A stretch of 30,877 bases of DNA from Pilatotrama ljubarskyi (taxonomy: Eukaryota > Basidiomycota > Agaricomycetes > Polyporales > Polyporaceae). Under the pieces are notes generated by a model. The model was not told where the DNA came from. It saw only the letters and a program-made list of their open reading frames with translations, and ran no database searches. Each line of letters begins with the position of its first letter. Within the stretch, counting starts at the first letter, position 1. Location of the stretch: contig MU277816.1 of assembly GCA_022385805.1 (NCBI GenBank), forward strand, positions 1 to 30,877, given 5' to 3'. This document shows, piece by piece, positions 10,346-20,385 of the stretch. Made by a program: the position numbers and the translations under genes.

Positions 10346-11382
10346 ACTATGGCACGCGTCCTAACATCCACCTTATCCCGGTGAAAACCACAAATATGGC
10401 CAACGAACTGGCCCTCATTTACCTGCGTGAGGTAGTGCGACTGCACGGACTACCTGAGTCCATAGTCTCTGACAGGGACAGCAAATTCACTTCCAGATTC
10501 TGGAAAGAGCTACATCGGCTCATGGAAGCGAAATTGCTCATGTCCATGTCGTTCCATCCCCAAACGGATGGGTTGAGTGAGCGTACAATACGCTCAGTAA
10601 CTCAAATTCTGAGGGCGACAGTATCGCCGGACCAATTAGACTGGTATGAGAAGCTTCCGCTAGCAGAATTTGCTATTAACTCAGCAGTGAGTGCCACCAC
10701 GGGCTTTGCACCATTCAAACTCAACTACGTTTATTTACCACAATTGATGAACGGTATCAAAACTGACACCCCTTACCAGGGGGTACACGAATTCGCGCAA
10801 TGAGCACTGGCCAACTTAGAGATGGCCCACGATGCCATTCTAGAGGTGAGAGTTTCTCAAGCGCACCAAGCTAATAAATTTCGGCAAGCTGAGCCAGAAT
10901 TTGAGGTTAATGACCTCGTGTACTTATCCACCAAGAATTTGTCGGTGCCCAAGGGCAGAGCACGGAAACTCGCACTGAAATATATCGGACCGTATAAGGT
11001 CCTAGAGTGTCATCCCAGCACGTCAAACTACGTGCTAGACTTACCACAGGAGCTGAAAGATCGGCGGATACACCCGCGTTTCCATGTGTTGTTACTATGG
11101 CGGCACGAGCCCAACGACGATGGCACGTTCCCAAAGCGTGAAGCACGCGCTTTCTACGACTTCGGAGTGGACGAAACCGCTGAATGGCAGGTCGATGAAA
11201 TCATCGGCCACGAGTGGGATGGCAATAAGTGCCGATTCCACGTCCGGTGGACGCTAGGCGAGCATACCTGGGAGCCCTATGAGCACTGCAAGGACCTCGC
11301 GGCTCTCGACGAATATTGTTGTCTAATGGGTGTGAGCTCATGGCGATCACTGCCAAGGAAAAAGACCAAAGACGGTCATTAG
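10346..11382 (+). pseudogene. pol: Element B pol remnant: integrase C-half and chromodomain
   Basis: The frame reads from about HLIPVKTTNMANELA through VSDRDSKFTSRFW (second catalytic Asp) and HPQTDGLSERTIR (catalytic Glu). The first catalytic Asp and everything upstream are missing. A TGA at 10801-10803 interrupts the frame, which continues unchanged into the integrase C-terminal domain (VYLSTKNLSVPKGRARKL, HPRFHVLLL) and a canonical chromodomain (about 11180-11330; WQVDEIIGHEWDG, FHVRWTLGEHTWEPYEH). TAG at 11380-11382 ends it. It is inactive for integration by truncation. The chromodomain is better preserved than that of element A. Confidence 0.9.
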
Positions 11383-11620
11383 AGGCTGAATGCAACCTAG
11401 GCTATGAGTCCATCCAGGCGTGATTACACCGTGCCCTGGGGCACACTAGAGGAAAGCCACGAGATGGCTCCGGGATGGCAGTGCCAAGGCAAGCAAGATC
11501 GAGACGGTATCTCGGGCCGGTCCCGATAGAGAGGAACGGTCACGAGACCGGTACGTGTCACGTACTAATCGGAGATCAAAAGCGTTGAGCGGCCACCGGC
11601 ACTCTGTACTTGCAATTTCG

Positions 11621-14210
11621 ATGGCTAGTCGCCGTCGACAAGTACGCGCATGTGCCCAACAACCTCTGCCTTTCACCACTACCACCACCGCCTCGACACC
11701 TCTCACCCCACTCGCTATCATGTCCCAACCACCCCAGCAGCAACCCCAGCAGCCACAGTCAGTTGAAATGATCACCGACAACCTGGCAGCTTCGCCCACC
11801 TCTCAAAACAACAATGTGGGCGACCACGTCTACCCGCTGCTCGTGCCCAATATGGGCCAGGACCCCGCGCCAGCGCATTATAATGCGCAGTACCATCAAG
11901 GTGGCCCCTATGCGGGCCATTGGCAAGCACAGGCGCAGATTCCAGCGCCAATGTACCCCTACGCGCAAGGCAGATACCTGCAGGCGTACGGGGTGAACTA
12001 TGGGGCCTCACCCCCATGACAAGCAGCGCCCCCCATGCAAGCACCCACGTTGCCCTATGCGGCACCTCCTCCCCCTCATCAATCAGTTGCGGCATCTCCG
12101 TACACCCCAGCTGCCTACTCCGGGGCTGTTGGAGCCCCTCCCGCTCGCCCGGCGGCTATGCCACCTGTACCACCAGTGGCAATGCCACCATTAATGCCCA
12201 TTCCAGGGGTCACATGGGCTCCGATGCCCGACCAGCCCTTGTTGGTCGCTCACCCAATGGGGTGCCCATGTTGTGGCGAGTTTCTTCGCCACATGCAAAC
12301 GGGGGTGTCTGGCCCTTCATTCCACCCCTTCATTCCGCGATGCGATGACGCGCGTCCAGAAACAGATGCAAGCCCAATTCTGGACCTATTTCGAGGAGCA
12401 CAATCGCTCTAGAGAGGGGGAGATGTGCGAGGCGCATGCGCAACAGGTGGCCGAGTTGGAACGGCGGCTAAGCGAGGAAGTGGCACGGGCGGAAGAATTC
12501 CGCATAGAGCGCAACTGAGCGCGGGACATGCACGACGACCTGCAGGACAGGCACAATGACCTGCAGCGCAGGTACGAGGAGTTGCGAGCACGCGATTGTG
12601 CTTGGCAGTCCCGAGGGAGCGCAACACGCTCATATCTGCCACTTCATCCTGATTACCTACCGGAGGACAATGGTCCTCGGTCATACCCATCTGGGCGACG
12701 ACACAACCGACGGGAAGACAGCCCTCCTCGCTGTCCATCCTCGCACTCGGGCCCTATGGGCCCGTCCAGCTCATCATCTCTCCGCTCCCGCTCACCAATT
12801 GTTGGGCTCTCCCGGGGCCATGATGCCGTTATACAGCAAGCAACGGGGTCTAGTGCCCCTTACACTACCTCATCGGTGGACTATGCTCCACTGCGGAACA
12901 GTGCGGACATAGCGTTCGAGTTGGATACATCCGACAACAAACCGGAAATAGTTGATAAAGACTACATCCGGAAGAAGACTCTGCGCCAGAAGATGTGCAA
13001 CGCTCGCCGAGGTGTACCTGCTCCACTGGCCCCTGGAACAACGTCAAACACATCCAGTTCTGCCAGACCTGTGGGATGGGAGAGGCCTCCCATTCCAGGC
13101 TGGCCTTATGAACTGCTGGCCAAACCAGAGGACTCTGATCCTCGCGTCACCGACCATTGGCACGATTTCGTGCCCATCACTGAGCCACAAGCTTGTCAGT
13201 TGATGCGCGTGGCGGCCAACGACATGGGCCAAGCACGGGCCCACATTCTCCATCTGCTACGTCAGGTCAATGCCAACCCCGCTATGACAGGGGTACAAGG
13301 TCTGCGGGTGCTCGCCAATGCATGGTGGAACCCCGACCGCGCCCACCCACTGGCCACGGTTGGCCACCCCACGGCTTATACGCCGCCTGGTTTAGAATCA
13401 GCCTCCACCGCCCATCTCCCCGTGCCCATCTACAGGCACCGGGAGGGAGCCGCCCAAATATTGGGCTACCGATGTGAGACGCGCCCCGCTTCCGAGCTCG
13501 ATGGCCTGCGGTGCAATCAGCCTCGTGCTGAGGCTCAACCAAGCGAGCATCGGGCATGGATGATGTCCTACCAGGACCAAATCCCTCCGTGGATGGAGCG
13601 GGACGCCACGGGTGGCCCTACATTGGCCAGCGCAGAGTTTTGGGTGTGGGCTCGATGGCCTCTGGCATGTGACCGTGCTCCGGCCGAGAGAGGCGCTTGG
13701 CTCAACCGAGTTAACGTGTTGTTCTCCGTGCTGGGATTGTACCAGCGTATAGTCCAGCTGGGAGAATACCCCCTTGCAGCGGAATGGCAGCTCCGGCGGT
13801 ACCCCGCCTCCATCAGCGATAGTTCACTATCGATACTTCATATTGTGTTCTGGTACGCACAAATGGGCATGACTTTCGCCATGGCATCGCGCATTCAGAG
13901 CGCCACGTACAGAGCACGAACGGCCCACCACGGCATGGACCTGGAGGAACCCAACCTCCAGTTCGAGGGGCCTCGTGTGGCCACGGACGTCACTAACGTT
14001 CCAACCATCCAGGAGTTGAGTTTCACCGCCACGGGACAACTCGCGTCCCCCGCTCCTTATGTTGTACCGCAGGACATGGATGTGGAACCAGGGCAGATAC
14101 CACCTGCACAAGCCAATTCTGCCCCAACGGGCGATGACGAGGACCGACGTGATCCTCAAGGACCTCAAGGAGGGTCCGGCGGTAATGCCGCCATGGACGA
14201 AACGGCATAA
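11621..14210 (+). pseudogene. Element B third ORF, unknown large accessory protein
   Basis: I do not recognise this protein. Starting at ATG 11621 (or 11720), a frame of roughly 830-860 codons is broken by TGA 12017-12019, a frameshift near 12290-12345, and TGA 12516-12518; the last 560 codons (12528-14210) are open. In order: Gln/Pro-rich N-terminus; proline-rich region; a CPCCGEF motif; a coiled coil of about 70 residues (QVAELERRLSEEVARAEEF, then DDLQDRHNDLQRRYEEL); Ser/Arg-rich linker; a Trp-rich globular region (about 13080-13900) with one moderately hydrophobic stretch near 13820; acidic/proline-rich tail ending TAA. It lies after pol and before the polypurine tract, where env or other third ORFs occur, but there is no signal peptide or clear membrane anchor. 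No CCHC or protease is seen, so it is not an ordinary gag. Confidence 0.7.
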
Positions 14211-14559
14211 ATAGCCAACACACTGATACTCAAGTGCTCTGAGTATCAGGATACTATCCGAGCATAGAGCACTAGACAGGCGTTATCGAACACCGGCGTT
14301 TTTAGACGCCAACATCATGCCCGGTTGGTACTTCCACACCCGCGGCGCACTACTATGGAAGCACAGAGGGCCAACATTGTGCCCATCATCATATTACAGC
14401 GCTCGTCGTGCACTATACAAATAGACGTAGCTGTGCTCTTAATTGCACTTTCCTTCCTCTCACCAAGCGCTCATCGTGCGCTATACAAATGGACGTATTG
14501 GTGCTTATAGTTGCACCTTTTCTTTAACTTTCTACTTATTAGACCCATGCAAGGGTCTA

Positions 14560-14570
14560 GGGGGGGAGAA
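14560..14570 (+). other. Polypurine tract of element B
   Basis: GGGGGGGAGAA immediately precedes the LTR start TGTAAGAACC at 14571, the arrangement expected for plus-strand priming in an LTR retrotransposon. Confidence 0.75.
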
Positions 14571-14830
14571 TGTAAGAACCCGTGCCATAAAGGCGCATAA
14601 GGAGGCGATCGGCCTCAGGACACGTCCCGGCGCAGCTAAGCGCCCATAGATTAGATCACATGTAAATCTACATCTACGCGTACGGTGCCCCAAGGTTCGG
14701 GACTTGGGCGCCTGGTGGGGGCAGACTTTTCTGCACGCCCCACCATCCTTACGAGTACGCCGAGCCAATACAGCCCGGTCCAGAGTACTCCGAGGATAGG
14801 GGCAGCGGAGGGCCCTTCGTCACTTTTACA
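14571..14830 (+). repeat. 3' LTR of element B (260 bp)
   Basis: It starts TGTAAGAACC after the polypurine tract and ends CTTTTACA, giving inverted TGTAA...TTACA termini. Its first bases (TGTAAGAACCCGTGCC) resemble the start of the element A LTR. The 5' LTR is absent, so no target duplication can be checked. Confidence 0.7.
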
Positions 14831-14869
14831 GGTGGCTACCACCCTTTGAGGGGCTAGCCAATATTCATT

Positions 14870-16110
14870 CAGATACTAGTACAGATTGTGTTATATGCTT
14901 GTGCCAAGCCATGCACATAGCTTATGACCCATTGCAGGCTTCTTTAGTATATGTCTGTGGGCACTTATACATGACTAGAAAGCTGTTCTCAAGGTGAATT
15001 CAGCTACATAGTTTATGTGGGGACTCAATCACACCTGAAGGTGCTAGTGAAGGTCTTCCTGTTCTTTGTCATTGTCTTTACCTAGTTATGTACACTAGCT
15101 TGTAGCCCTTACAGGCTTGTTTTCTTAGCGTGTACATATATATTGTATATCATCAAGCAGCTATTTTCGTGCTAAATACAAATACAACTACATGGTTGAT
15201 TGTGACAGACCATCATATTTGAGTGCTCAAGCTGAATGCAATTGTACTAATGATCAGGAGAAACAATTAGACCTGAAGGGGCTAGTACAGGTTCTACTGT
15301 TCTTCACTTATCCCTAGACACATGCAAGACTTGTGATGACTGCAGGCACACTTCTGGCTGGCCATGGGCATCTTATATATCATTAGAATGCTGTTCTCAA
15401 CCAGAATGCAAGTACATGGTCCATCAGCAGATCCAATGAAGTCTGAAGGTGCTACTGAAACTTACTTGGGTGTGCCCAACCATACTGTACATACTCAGCT
15501 TCTGGTCCCATACAGGCTTGTTTCCTCAGTAGGGTGATTCTGCTGGAATAATTCTTACATCGCTTAGCATTGCTTAAGGCGAGTGGTGCCACCTGATTGG
15601 CTGAAGCCCATAAGAATTCTTACAGCAGAATTACTCTAGTCTGTATAGACAAATTATATATCATTAGAGAGCTACTTCCAAGCTGAATACAACAATGTGG
15701 ATGATTGTCACAGACCATCATATTTCAAGGTGGTAGTGATAGGTGCATTTCTGGCTGTTGGTAGACATGTTATATACCATCAGAGCGCTATGTTCAAGCT
15801 GAATGCAAGCACATAGTCTATGAGGAGACACAATCTGGCCTAAAGGAGCTGACATAATTCCATCCTGCTTTTGTCTATTGTTTATAAGGCCCCATACGCA
15901 CACAGCTTCTGAGCCATTGCAAGCTTGTTTACTAACTTTGTATGGACATATTACATATCAACAGGAAGCTATTTTATGCCAATAAGAAATCAGGTCCTGG
16001 CCCCTTCTAGCTTGTTTATGGGCAAATTACAGATCATTAGAAAGCTGATGACAATTGCATGGTTTCTGTGGAGAAATAACCAAATGTGAAGGTCCTAGCA
16101 ATGGTTCTCT
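14870..16110 (+). repeat. Diverged tandem array of a ~180-bp repeat
   Basis: The core word (A/C)TCATTAGAAAGCT...CAAGCTGAATGCAA recurs at about 14966, 15152, 15378, 15658, 15776, 15957 and 16032. Each is followed by recurring blocks such as GACCTGAAGGTGCTAGTGAAGG and CAGCTTCTGAGCCCATTGCAGG. Full intervals are about 173-186 bp after removing the inserted MITE; others are partial units. Units are strongly diverged. The same repeat occurs in reverse orientation at 16690-16880 and 28960-30760. No coding potential. Confidence 0.75.
15532..15636. mobile_element. 105-bp MITE with TA target duplication
   Basis: Terminal inverted repeats of about 25 bp (GGGTGATTCTGCTGGAATAA and the complement of the right end) are flanked by TA at 15530-15531 and 15637-15638. 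Removing the element and one TA restores the local unit of the 180-bp repeat across the junction, which directly supports insertion. TA duplication suggests mobilisation by a Tc1/mariner-type transposase; none is encoded here. Confidence 0.8.
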
Positions 16111-16144
16111 GGTTCTTTGCTATTGTCATCTCATGCCTCATCAA

Positions 16145-16405
16145 TCATGCATGGTAGGAATGGCCCACTCCTCCCAAGTTATATCACCTCAGCTACCATG
16201 AGCTGGGCTCAATTTCTGATCTGGGTCATCACAGCCCCATTGTGCATCCAAAATGTACTCAATAAAGTAGCATATAGATTGATTATTCCATGGAAAAAGG
16301 AAGTATTTATTTCTATGCACTCTGTGAGCTGCAATGATTTTTGTGACATTCAGAATGTGGTCTGGAGAGGAAAAGTGTCCCAGACAGCTAATATGCAAAT
16401 GGTAA
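16145..16405 (+). mobile_element. 428-bp-family MITE, diverged 5'-truncated copy
   Basis: It matches the family body from the GGAATGGCCCACT region through CTACCATGAGCTGGGCTCA, GTGAGCTGCAATGATTTTTG and the right terminus ATGCAAATGGTAA followed by TA. The left terminal repeat is lost and the GTGACAACTT block near the right end is mutated. Confidence 0.75.
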
Positions 16406-17239
16406 TAAGCTAAGTAGTACCTCTGAAAGAGTATATCATAGTCTCAGTAGCTGAGCTTGGGGTGGCTTTATGAGAGTGTCAACTGCCAGTAAGTGCTCAA
16501 GGACCACAGAAACTGCACTGATGGGCTTTTGGGCGCTTATTATTGCTCCTCAATATATAGGGTGTACTTTGATCTCTGCTCCTGACAAAAGATATATTTA
16601 CATGCCATATGAGTATGTCTGGCTACTGCTGGGCTCCATCTCTTCTATGAATGGGATCTGCTTTGATCACAGACCAATCAGTTAGAAGAAGCAATAAAAA
16701 TGTTTCTGGCACCTCCAGTTGTACTTGGCTCAGTGTGTAAACCACCTGGTTCAGTTTGAAATCAGCTTTCAAGTAGTACATAACATGCCTATGCTTCCTT
16801 AGGTACTGAGGCAGAAAAGAGGCAGAAGCAATGTATGTGGCTGGGAACAAACAAAGGTAAAGAATGTGTTGCATCCAGTAAGCACAACAAACACGACCAA
16901 ATTTTTTAGCACAATCCCAGAATCCTGGGTCTATGGACTACAAATTGGACGGGCCCAGAGGTGAGTAAAACAACAAGAAAGGAATGGATGATTTTGGTAC
17001 TGATGATGCAGAACTGGGATACATAACGCTCAAGCTACTACTACGGAAGCTGACCAACAAAACAGGTGAAAGCCCACTGCCCATGGACTGCTGGTGTGGG
17101 CTTCCCAACGCAAAGACACATGTCTCCAAGCCTGTGGAGAGTCGAGAGTCAGCTGCACTCCCTGGTTACTAGGAGCCCTGAGCAACGCAGACACATGACT
17201 GGCGGATTTACCCAGGTCTAGGAGAGAGGGTCGTACCTG
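16406..17239. other. Gene-free stretch with one inverted 180-bp repeat unit
   Basis: At 16690-16880 there is a minus-orientation unit of the ~180-bp repeat (CACCTCCAGTTG..., CAGTTTGAAATCAGCTTTC, CATAACATGCC). A 62-codon plus frame at 16984-17172 (MDDFGTDDAELGY...) is not recognisable. The rest holds nothing I can support. Confidence 0.5.
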
Positions 17240-17640
17240 AATTATCTCACAGGTGGGATAAGCAATGGCTCAGGGTGATCTTGCTGATATGGCATGAGAA
17301 CCTGAGCATGCTTCCGCAGATAGAGTGTGAAGGTGTCGCTCTTCCAGTGGCCAATGGCCTTAACTGTCTCGAATGATAGTCCAAGTAATAGACTAGGATA
17401 TCATCTAGATAAAAACGATGTAAACATCTAGTAGGTTGCGAAGATCTTGTTGACAAATCATTGGAATGCTGCTGGTGCATTAGGAAGTCCAAACAGCATT
17501 ACGAGCCATTTGAAAGAGCTGTAGCAGGTTCGGAAGGCAGTTTGCCACTCGTCTCCAGGGGCTATCCAGAGCAGGTTGTATGCATGTCAGAGGTCGATGT
17601 TGGTATAGTTCTGAGCTTTCCGAGGCAATGACTCAACCGT
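17240..17640 (-). pseudogene. Decayed Gypsy reverse transcriptase (element A family)
   Basis: The minus-strand translation from about 17610 downward gives RKAQNYTNIDL, a stop, then [30 protein letters not shown], another stop, and YLDDILVYYLDY at about 17410-17380. It parallels element A RT ([30 protein letters not shown] ... YLDDILIYSDS) with several stops and frame changes. Two of the stops replace Arg codons, as CpG decay would give. Nothing is functional. Confidence 0.88.
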
Positions 17641-18700
17641 CCAAAAAGCTGTCAGAGAAGTTCCTCAGCCTCCTCAAGATTACTGCAAACGTGGGAACTC
17701 ACTTCTACACGCTTTGCCTCTGTTAGGACTGTGCAGACTTCGCAACTCCGGAGTGCGGAGTACAAGATCAGAGTTGGTCCAGAGATCAGAGTACGCACGG
17801 GGGAGGACTTCTGCAAAGCTATTGGCAACACACGGCTTCACGACAGTTGTCCTCAATTTAGGATAGGAGTTAGTTTGGGGATGGGCTCGGAGTTGATACC
17901 GGACTTCGGAGTACGGAGTGCGAACAAGATCTTCGGAAGGGAGGATTGGGAGGAACGGAGGCAAGATGGAAGATAATGGGACAGAAGGTTAAGTCAGATC
18001 GGACTTGACGGAGTACGACCGGACCTGAGGCGGAGATCGGACAAGGGAGACGGAGTAGACAGATGAGTTGGTATACGAGATATCCGAAGTGAGTATCTAC
18101 TACATTCCGGAGCACTATAAATAGAAATAGGGCTTATTGCTTCCGTATACAATAAGGAGTACAGAATAGGAAGGAGTAAGTGCGGAGTACAAAGGTAAGG
18201 TGTAAAGACAATAGTCCTATTCTTTAGAGGACGAAGATGAGGCGATGGTGCAATAGTAGTGTGATTGAGATGGGTGGAGTACGGAAGTACAAGAGCGGAG
18301 TACAGCGGAGTACGGTGGAGTACGGGTGCAGACTTCGAGCTCGGGCACGGTACATAACAGCATCCCTGACTCCATGCGTGCTGTCCATCCAGTTGCCCAT
18401 GTCTCCCACCTAAAACCCACAACTCTGAACGGAATTCCGGGTCGTGTACAACTGCCCCCACCTCCAGTCATCATTGATGGAGAACCGGAGTACGAGATCT
18501 CGGAGATCCTAGACTCCAAACTGGATCACCATCGGAAGTCCTGTAAGCTTTTGTACCTTGTCTGCTGGGGGGGATATGAAGGCACAGATGAAGAGACTTC
18601 ATGAATTCTAGCACAGAGCTTGGGCACGTGCAGGAGTTGGTCCTGGACTTCCATCGAAGTCATCCGGACAAACCTGGACTCTTGGAAGAAATCTCACGAT
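17641..18700 (+). pseudogene. Decayed Gypsy integrase C-end and chromodomain
   Basis: Plus-strand PSKKLSEKFLSLLKITANVGTHFYTL (17641-17720) and PDSMRAVHPVAHVSHL...EYEISEILDSKLDHHRKSCKLLYLVCWGGYEGTDEET (18365-18600) match the end of element A pol. The Trp codon of the chromodomain is TGA at 18601 and a 1-bp deletion follows. The two halves are separated by a solo LTR (17721-18359). The 3' untranslated sequence to about 18840 also parallels element A 8461-8615. Confidence 0.88.
17721..18359 (+). repeat. Solo LTR (639 bp) in the decayed Gypsy copy
   Basis: It begins TGTTAGGACTG and ends GGTACATAACA, with TGTTA...TAACA inverted termini. It is flanked by GCCTC (17716-17720) and GCATC (18360-18364), a 5-bp target duplication with one change. 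It interrupts the integrase C-end, whose reading frame text resumes right after. A TATAAATA box lies at 18116-18123. The word GGAGTAC, usually preceded by C or GC, recurs about ten times. It differs from both other LTRs in the window. Confidence 0.85.
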
Positions 18701-18845
18701 CATGTTTTCCTTACTTACTACTCCTTGTTTACTTACTTACTACCCCACTTTCTTAGTCCTGTTCCACTCCCTTACTCAGGTACTAGGCGACCCTTTATTT
18801 GCTACCTTTACCGCTTACTATTTATTGTAGCTACCAGTCGTCCTT

Positions 18846-18864
18846 GGAACTCCCCCAGAGTTCT
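18846..18864. repeat. Inverted repeat matching the element A palindrome
   Basis: GGAACTCCCCCAGAGTTCT sits between the decayed pol end and the decayed antisense gene, exactly where element A has its palindrome (8610-8630). Confidence 0.5.
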
Positions 18865-18865
18865 G

Positions 18866-19250
18866 CCCTCACACTGCACCTCCTTTGCCATTTGTGGCAT
18901 CCTTCTCACCTCCTACCACTTTCCCCTCGCTGTCCACTGCACCTTCTTCCCCTTCCACTGCCTTACCCTCACTGCTGCTCATCTCCCTCCAGGGTGAGAG
19001 GGACCACCTCAAGGAATGCTGCGCCATCATTGATGGGCCTACCTTCCTACCTTGACTGGCTTTGGAAGAACATCACCCCCTTCCAGAACTTCTGGATGTC
19101 CACCCAGACATCCTGGAGCACCTCCTGCATGTGTGTGTGATCGCGCCAGAGGTGCTGGACCTCGAGGAGGAGCATGTTCAAGAGCTCCTTGTCGGTCACG
19201 CAAGCAGCACCTGGGTTTGCTGACCAAATGTGGCAGTCGAAAGGCGAGTC
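18866..19250 (-). pseudogene. Decayed antisense accessory gene, copy 1
   Basis: The minus strand around 19250-19046 reads IWSANPGAACVTDKELLNMLLLEVQHLWRDHTHMQEVLQD, matching AWSANPSATGRLTGEELLNTLLVEVQHLRRDHARTQEVLRD of the element A protein. The downstream part toward 18866 is diverged, and the Cys cluster and exon 1 are absent because the copy breaks off near 19250. It lies downstream of, and convergent with, the decayed chromodomain, the same layout as in element A. Confidence 0.8.
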
Positions 19251-19391
19251 CACGCTCACTCATCCCGTCCCACAGCTGGTCAAGGTAGGCATTAAGGGTG
19301 GCCTGGCACACTGCGAGGTGGTCCCTGTTCTATCAGAGGAACAGGAAGCTATCCTGGAATTCCCGGATGTCCACCTGGACATCCCGGAGTT

Positions 19392-19685
19392 GTTGAACTC
19401 TGAGTGATTGCTCGAGTTTCTGTGCCCGTTTCAAGTGGAGCTTCACCCTGTAGGACGCTTACATTGCATGCTTATACCACTTCCTTTCATTCGTCGCTCC
19501 CTTTCTCCGTTCCCAAGATATATCGCTCACTTCGCACCTCAATCATTTGCACTGTTCCGGGATTGAACCTGGGACCTCATCCTTCCTTTTCGCATTTGTT
19601 GATTTCTGAGCGCTTCCCCAGCGCTGTCAGTACACAGAGCGCCGTGTCGAGCCCTGGAGTCCCCAGACTTCACAGACCCTGAGCG
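19392..19685 (-). mobile_element. tRNA-like SINE, copy a (3' main part)
   Basis: It is the reverse complement of the copy at 26840-27214. Its 3' end (read on minus as ...CGCTCAGAGTTCAAC) lies at 19392-19395. A pol III B-box-like GGTTCAATCC is at 19569-19560 (minus). It inserted into antisense-gene copy 2. The first ~60 bp of the SINE are found separately at 20386-20451, beyond an insert of about 700 bp. Confidence 0.75.
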
Positions 19686-19952
19686 ACTTCTACAGATGGA
19701 TGCCGCGCTATGGCCGCCTCCGAGCTGCAACACGTGTGTCCCGAAACCACCAACGTGGTCCTGCCTTCGCGCGTGTCCTTTGTATGCAGGCCATCACTTT
19801 GAATCCACTGAGAGCCTCAAGCCATCGTGTCAAGGTCAGAAGTCGTGTGACGAGTCCACGCTTGATGATGAGGCTGTCTCGCTCGGTGTTCAAGCATGGC
19901 TTCGTACTCTTCGAGCTGGAGAGGTATGTTATATGAGCTTGAGCCTCAATTA
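19686..19952. other. Unidentified insert between SINE and MITE
   Basis: About 265 bp with no recognised family, lying between the interrupted SINE and the TA-flanked MITE. Short plus-strand frames are present but have no known domain. Confidence 0.4.
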
Positions 19953-20380
19953 TTACCATTTGCAAAATAGTTGTCACGTGACTGGTAACGCGTCACCTGT
20001 GGCCTCCGTTCTCGGAAAATATATAGCTCAGTACAGAGTTCCTCAAAAATCTTGGTGTTTTTGGTAGTCAGTTCAGTAAATTGGTATGTTTTGAGGCCCA
20101 TTTAAAATGGGTGAAGAGGAGATGAGGAAGCATTCCAAATGGCCTACTATGGTTATCTCAGCATCACCTACCATGAGCTGGGCTCATTGTCTGATGTGGA
20201 GCATGCAGGTCTCATTCACCATCCATGGTATATGTCAGAAAATAGCATATGATTTTATTCTTCCTTTGAAAAAGGAAGCATTCATTTTCATGAATTCTGT
20301 GAGCTGCAATGATTTTTTGACATTTGGGATGCGGTCTGGAGAGGCAAAGTGTCATGTGACAACTTTTATGCAAACGGTAA
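19953..20380 (+). mobile_element. 428-bp MITE, full-length copy
   Basis: It starts TTACCATTTGC and ends GCAAACGGTAA, flanked by TA at 19951-19952 and 20381-20382. The ~30-bp terminal inverted repeats include GTCACGTGAC near the left end and GTCATGTGAC near the right end. It is exactly as long as the copies at 22408 and 28461. Confidence 0.88.
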
Positions 20381-20385
20381 TAATG

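Larger units (their letters stand above)
10346..14830 (+). mobile_element. Ty3/Gypsy chromovirus (element B), 5'-truncated
   Basis: Only the 3' part survives: integrase C-half plus chromodomain, a long third ORF on the same strand, a polypurine tract (14560-14570) and the 3' LTR (14571-14830). The break at about 10340 coincides with the end of element A's LTR, so A may have inserted here, or a deletion fused them. No upstream part of B was found to the left of A. Its integrase differs clearly from A's, so it is a separate lineage. Confidence 0.85.

Noticed and set aside
12528..14210. Envelope gene in element B
   Set aside because: Position is right, but there is no signal peptide, no clear transmembrane anchor and no cleavage-site pattern.
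14870..16110. CRISPR-like repeat-spacer array
   Set aside because: Units are long, diverged and lack fixed repeats with unique spacers; the genome is eukaryotic.
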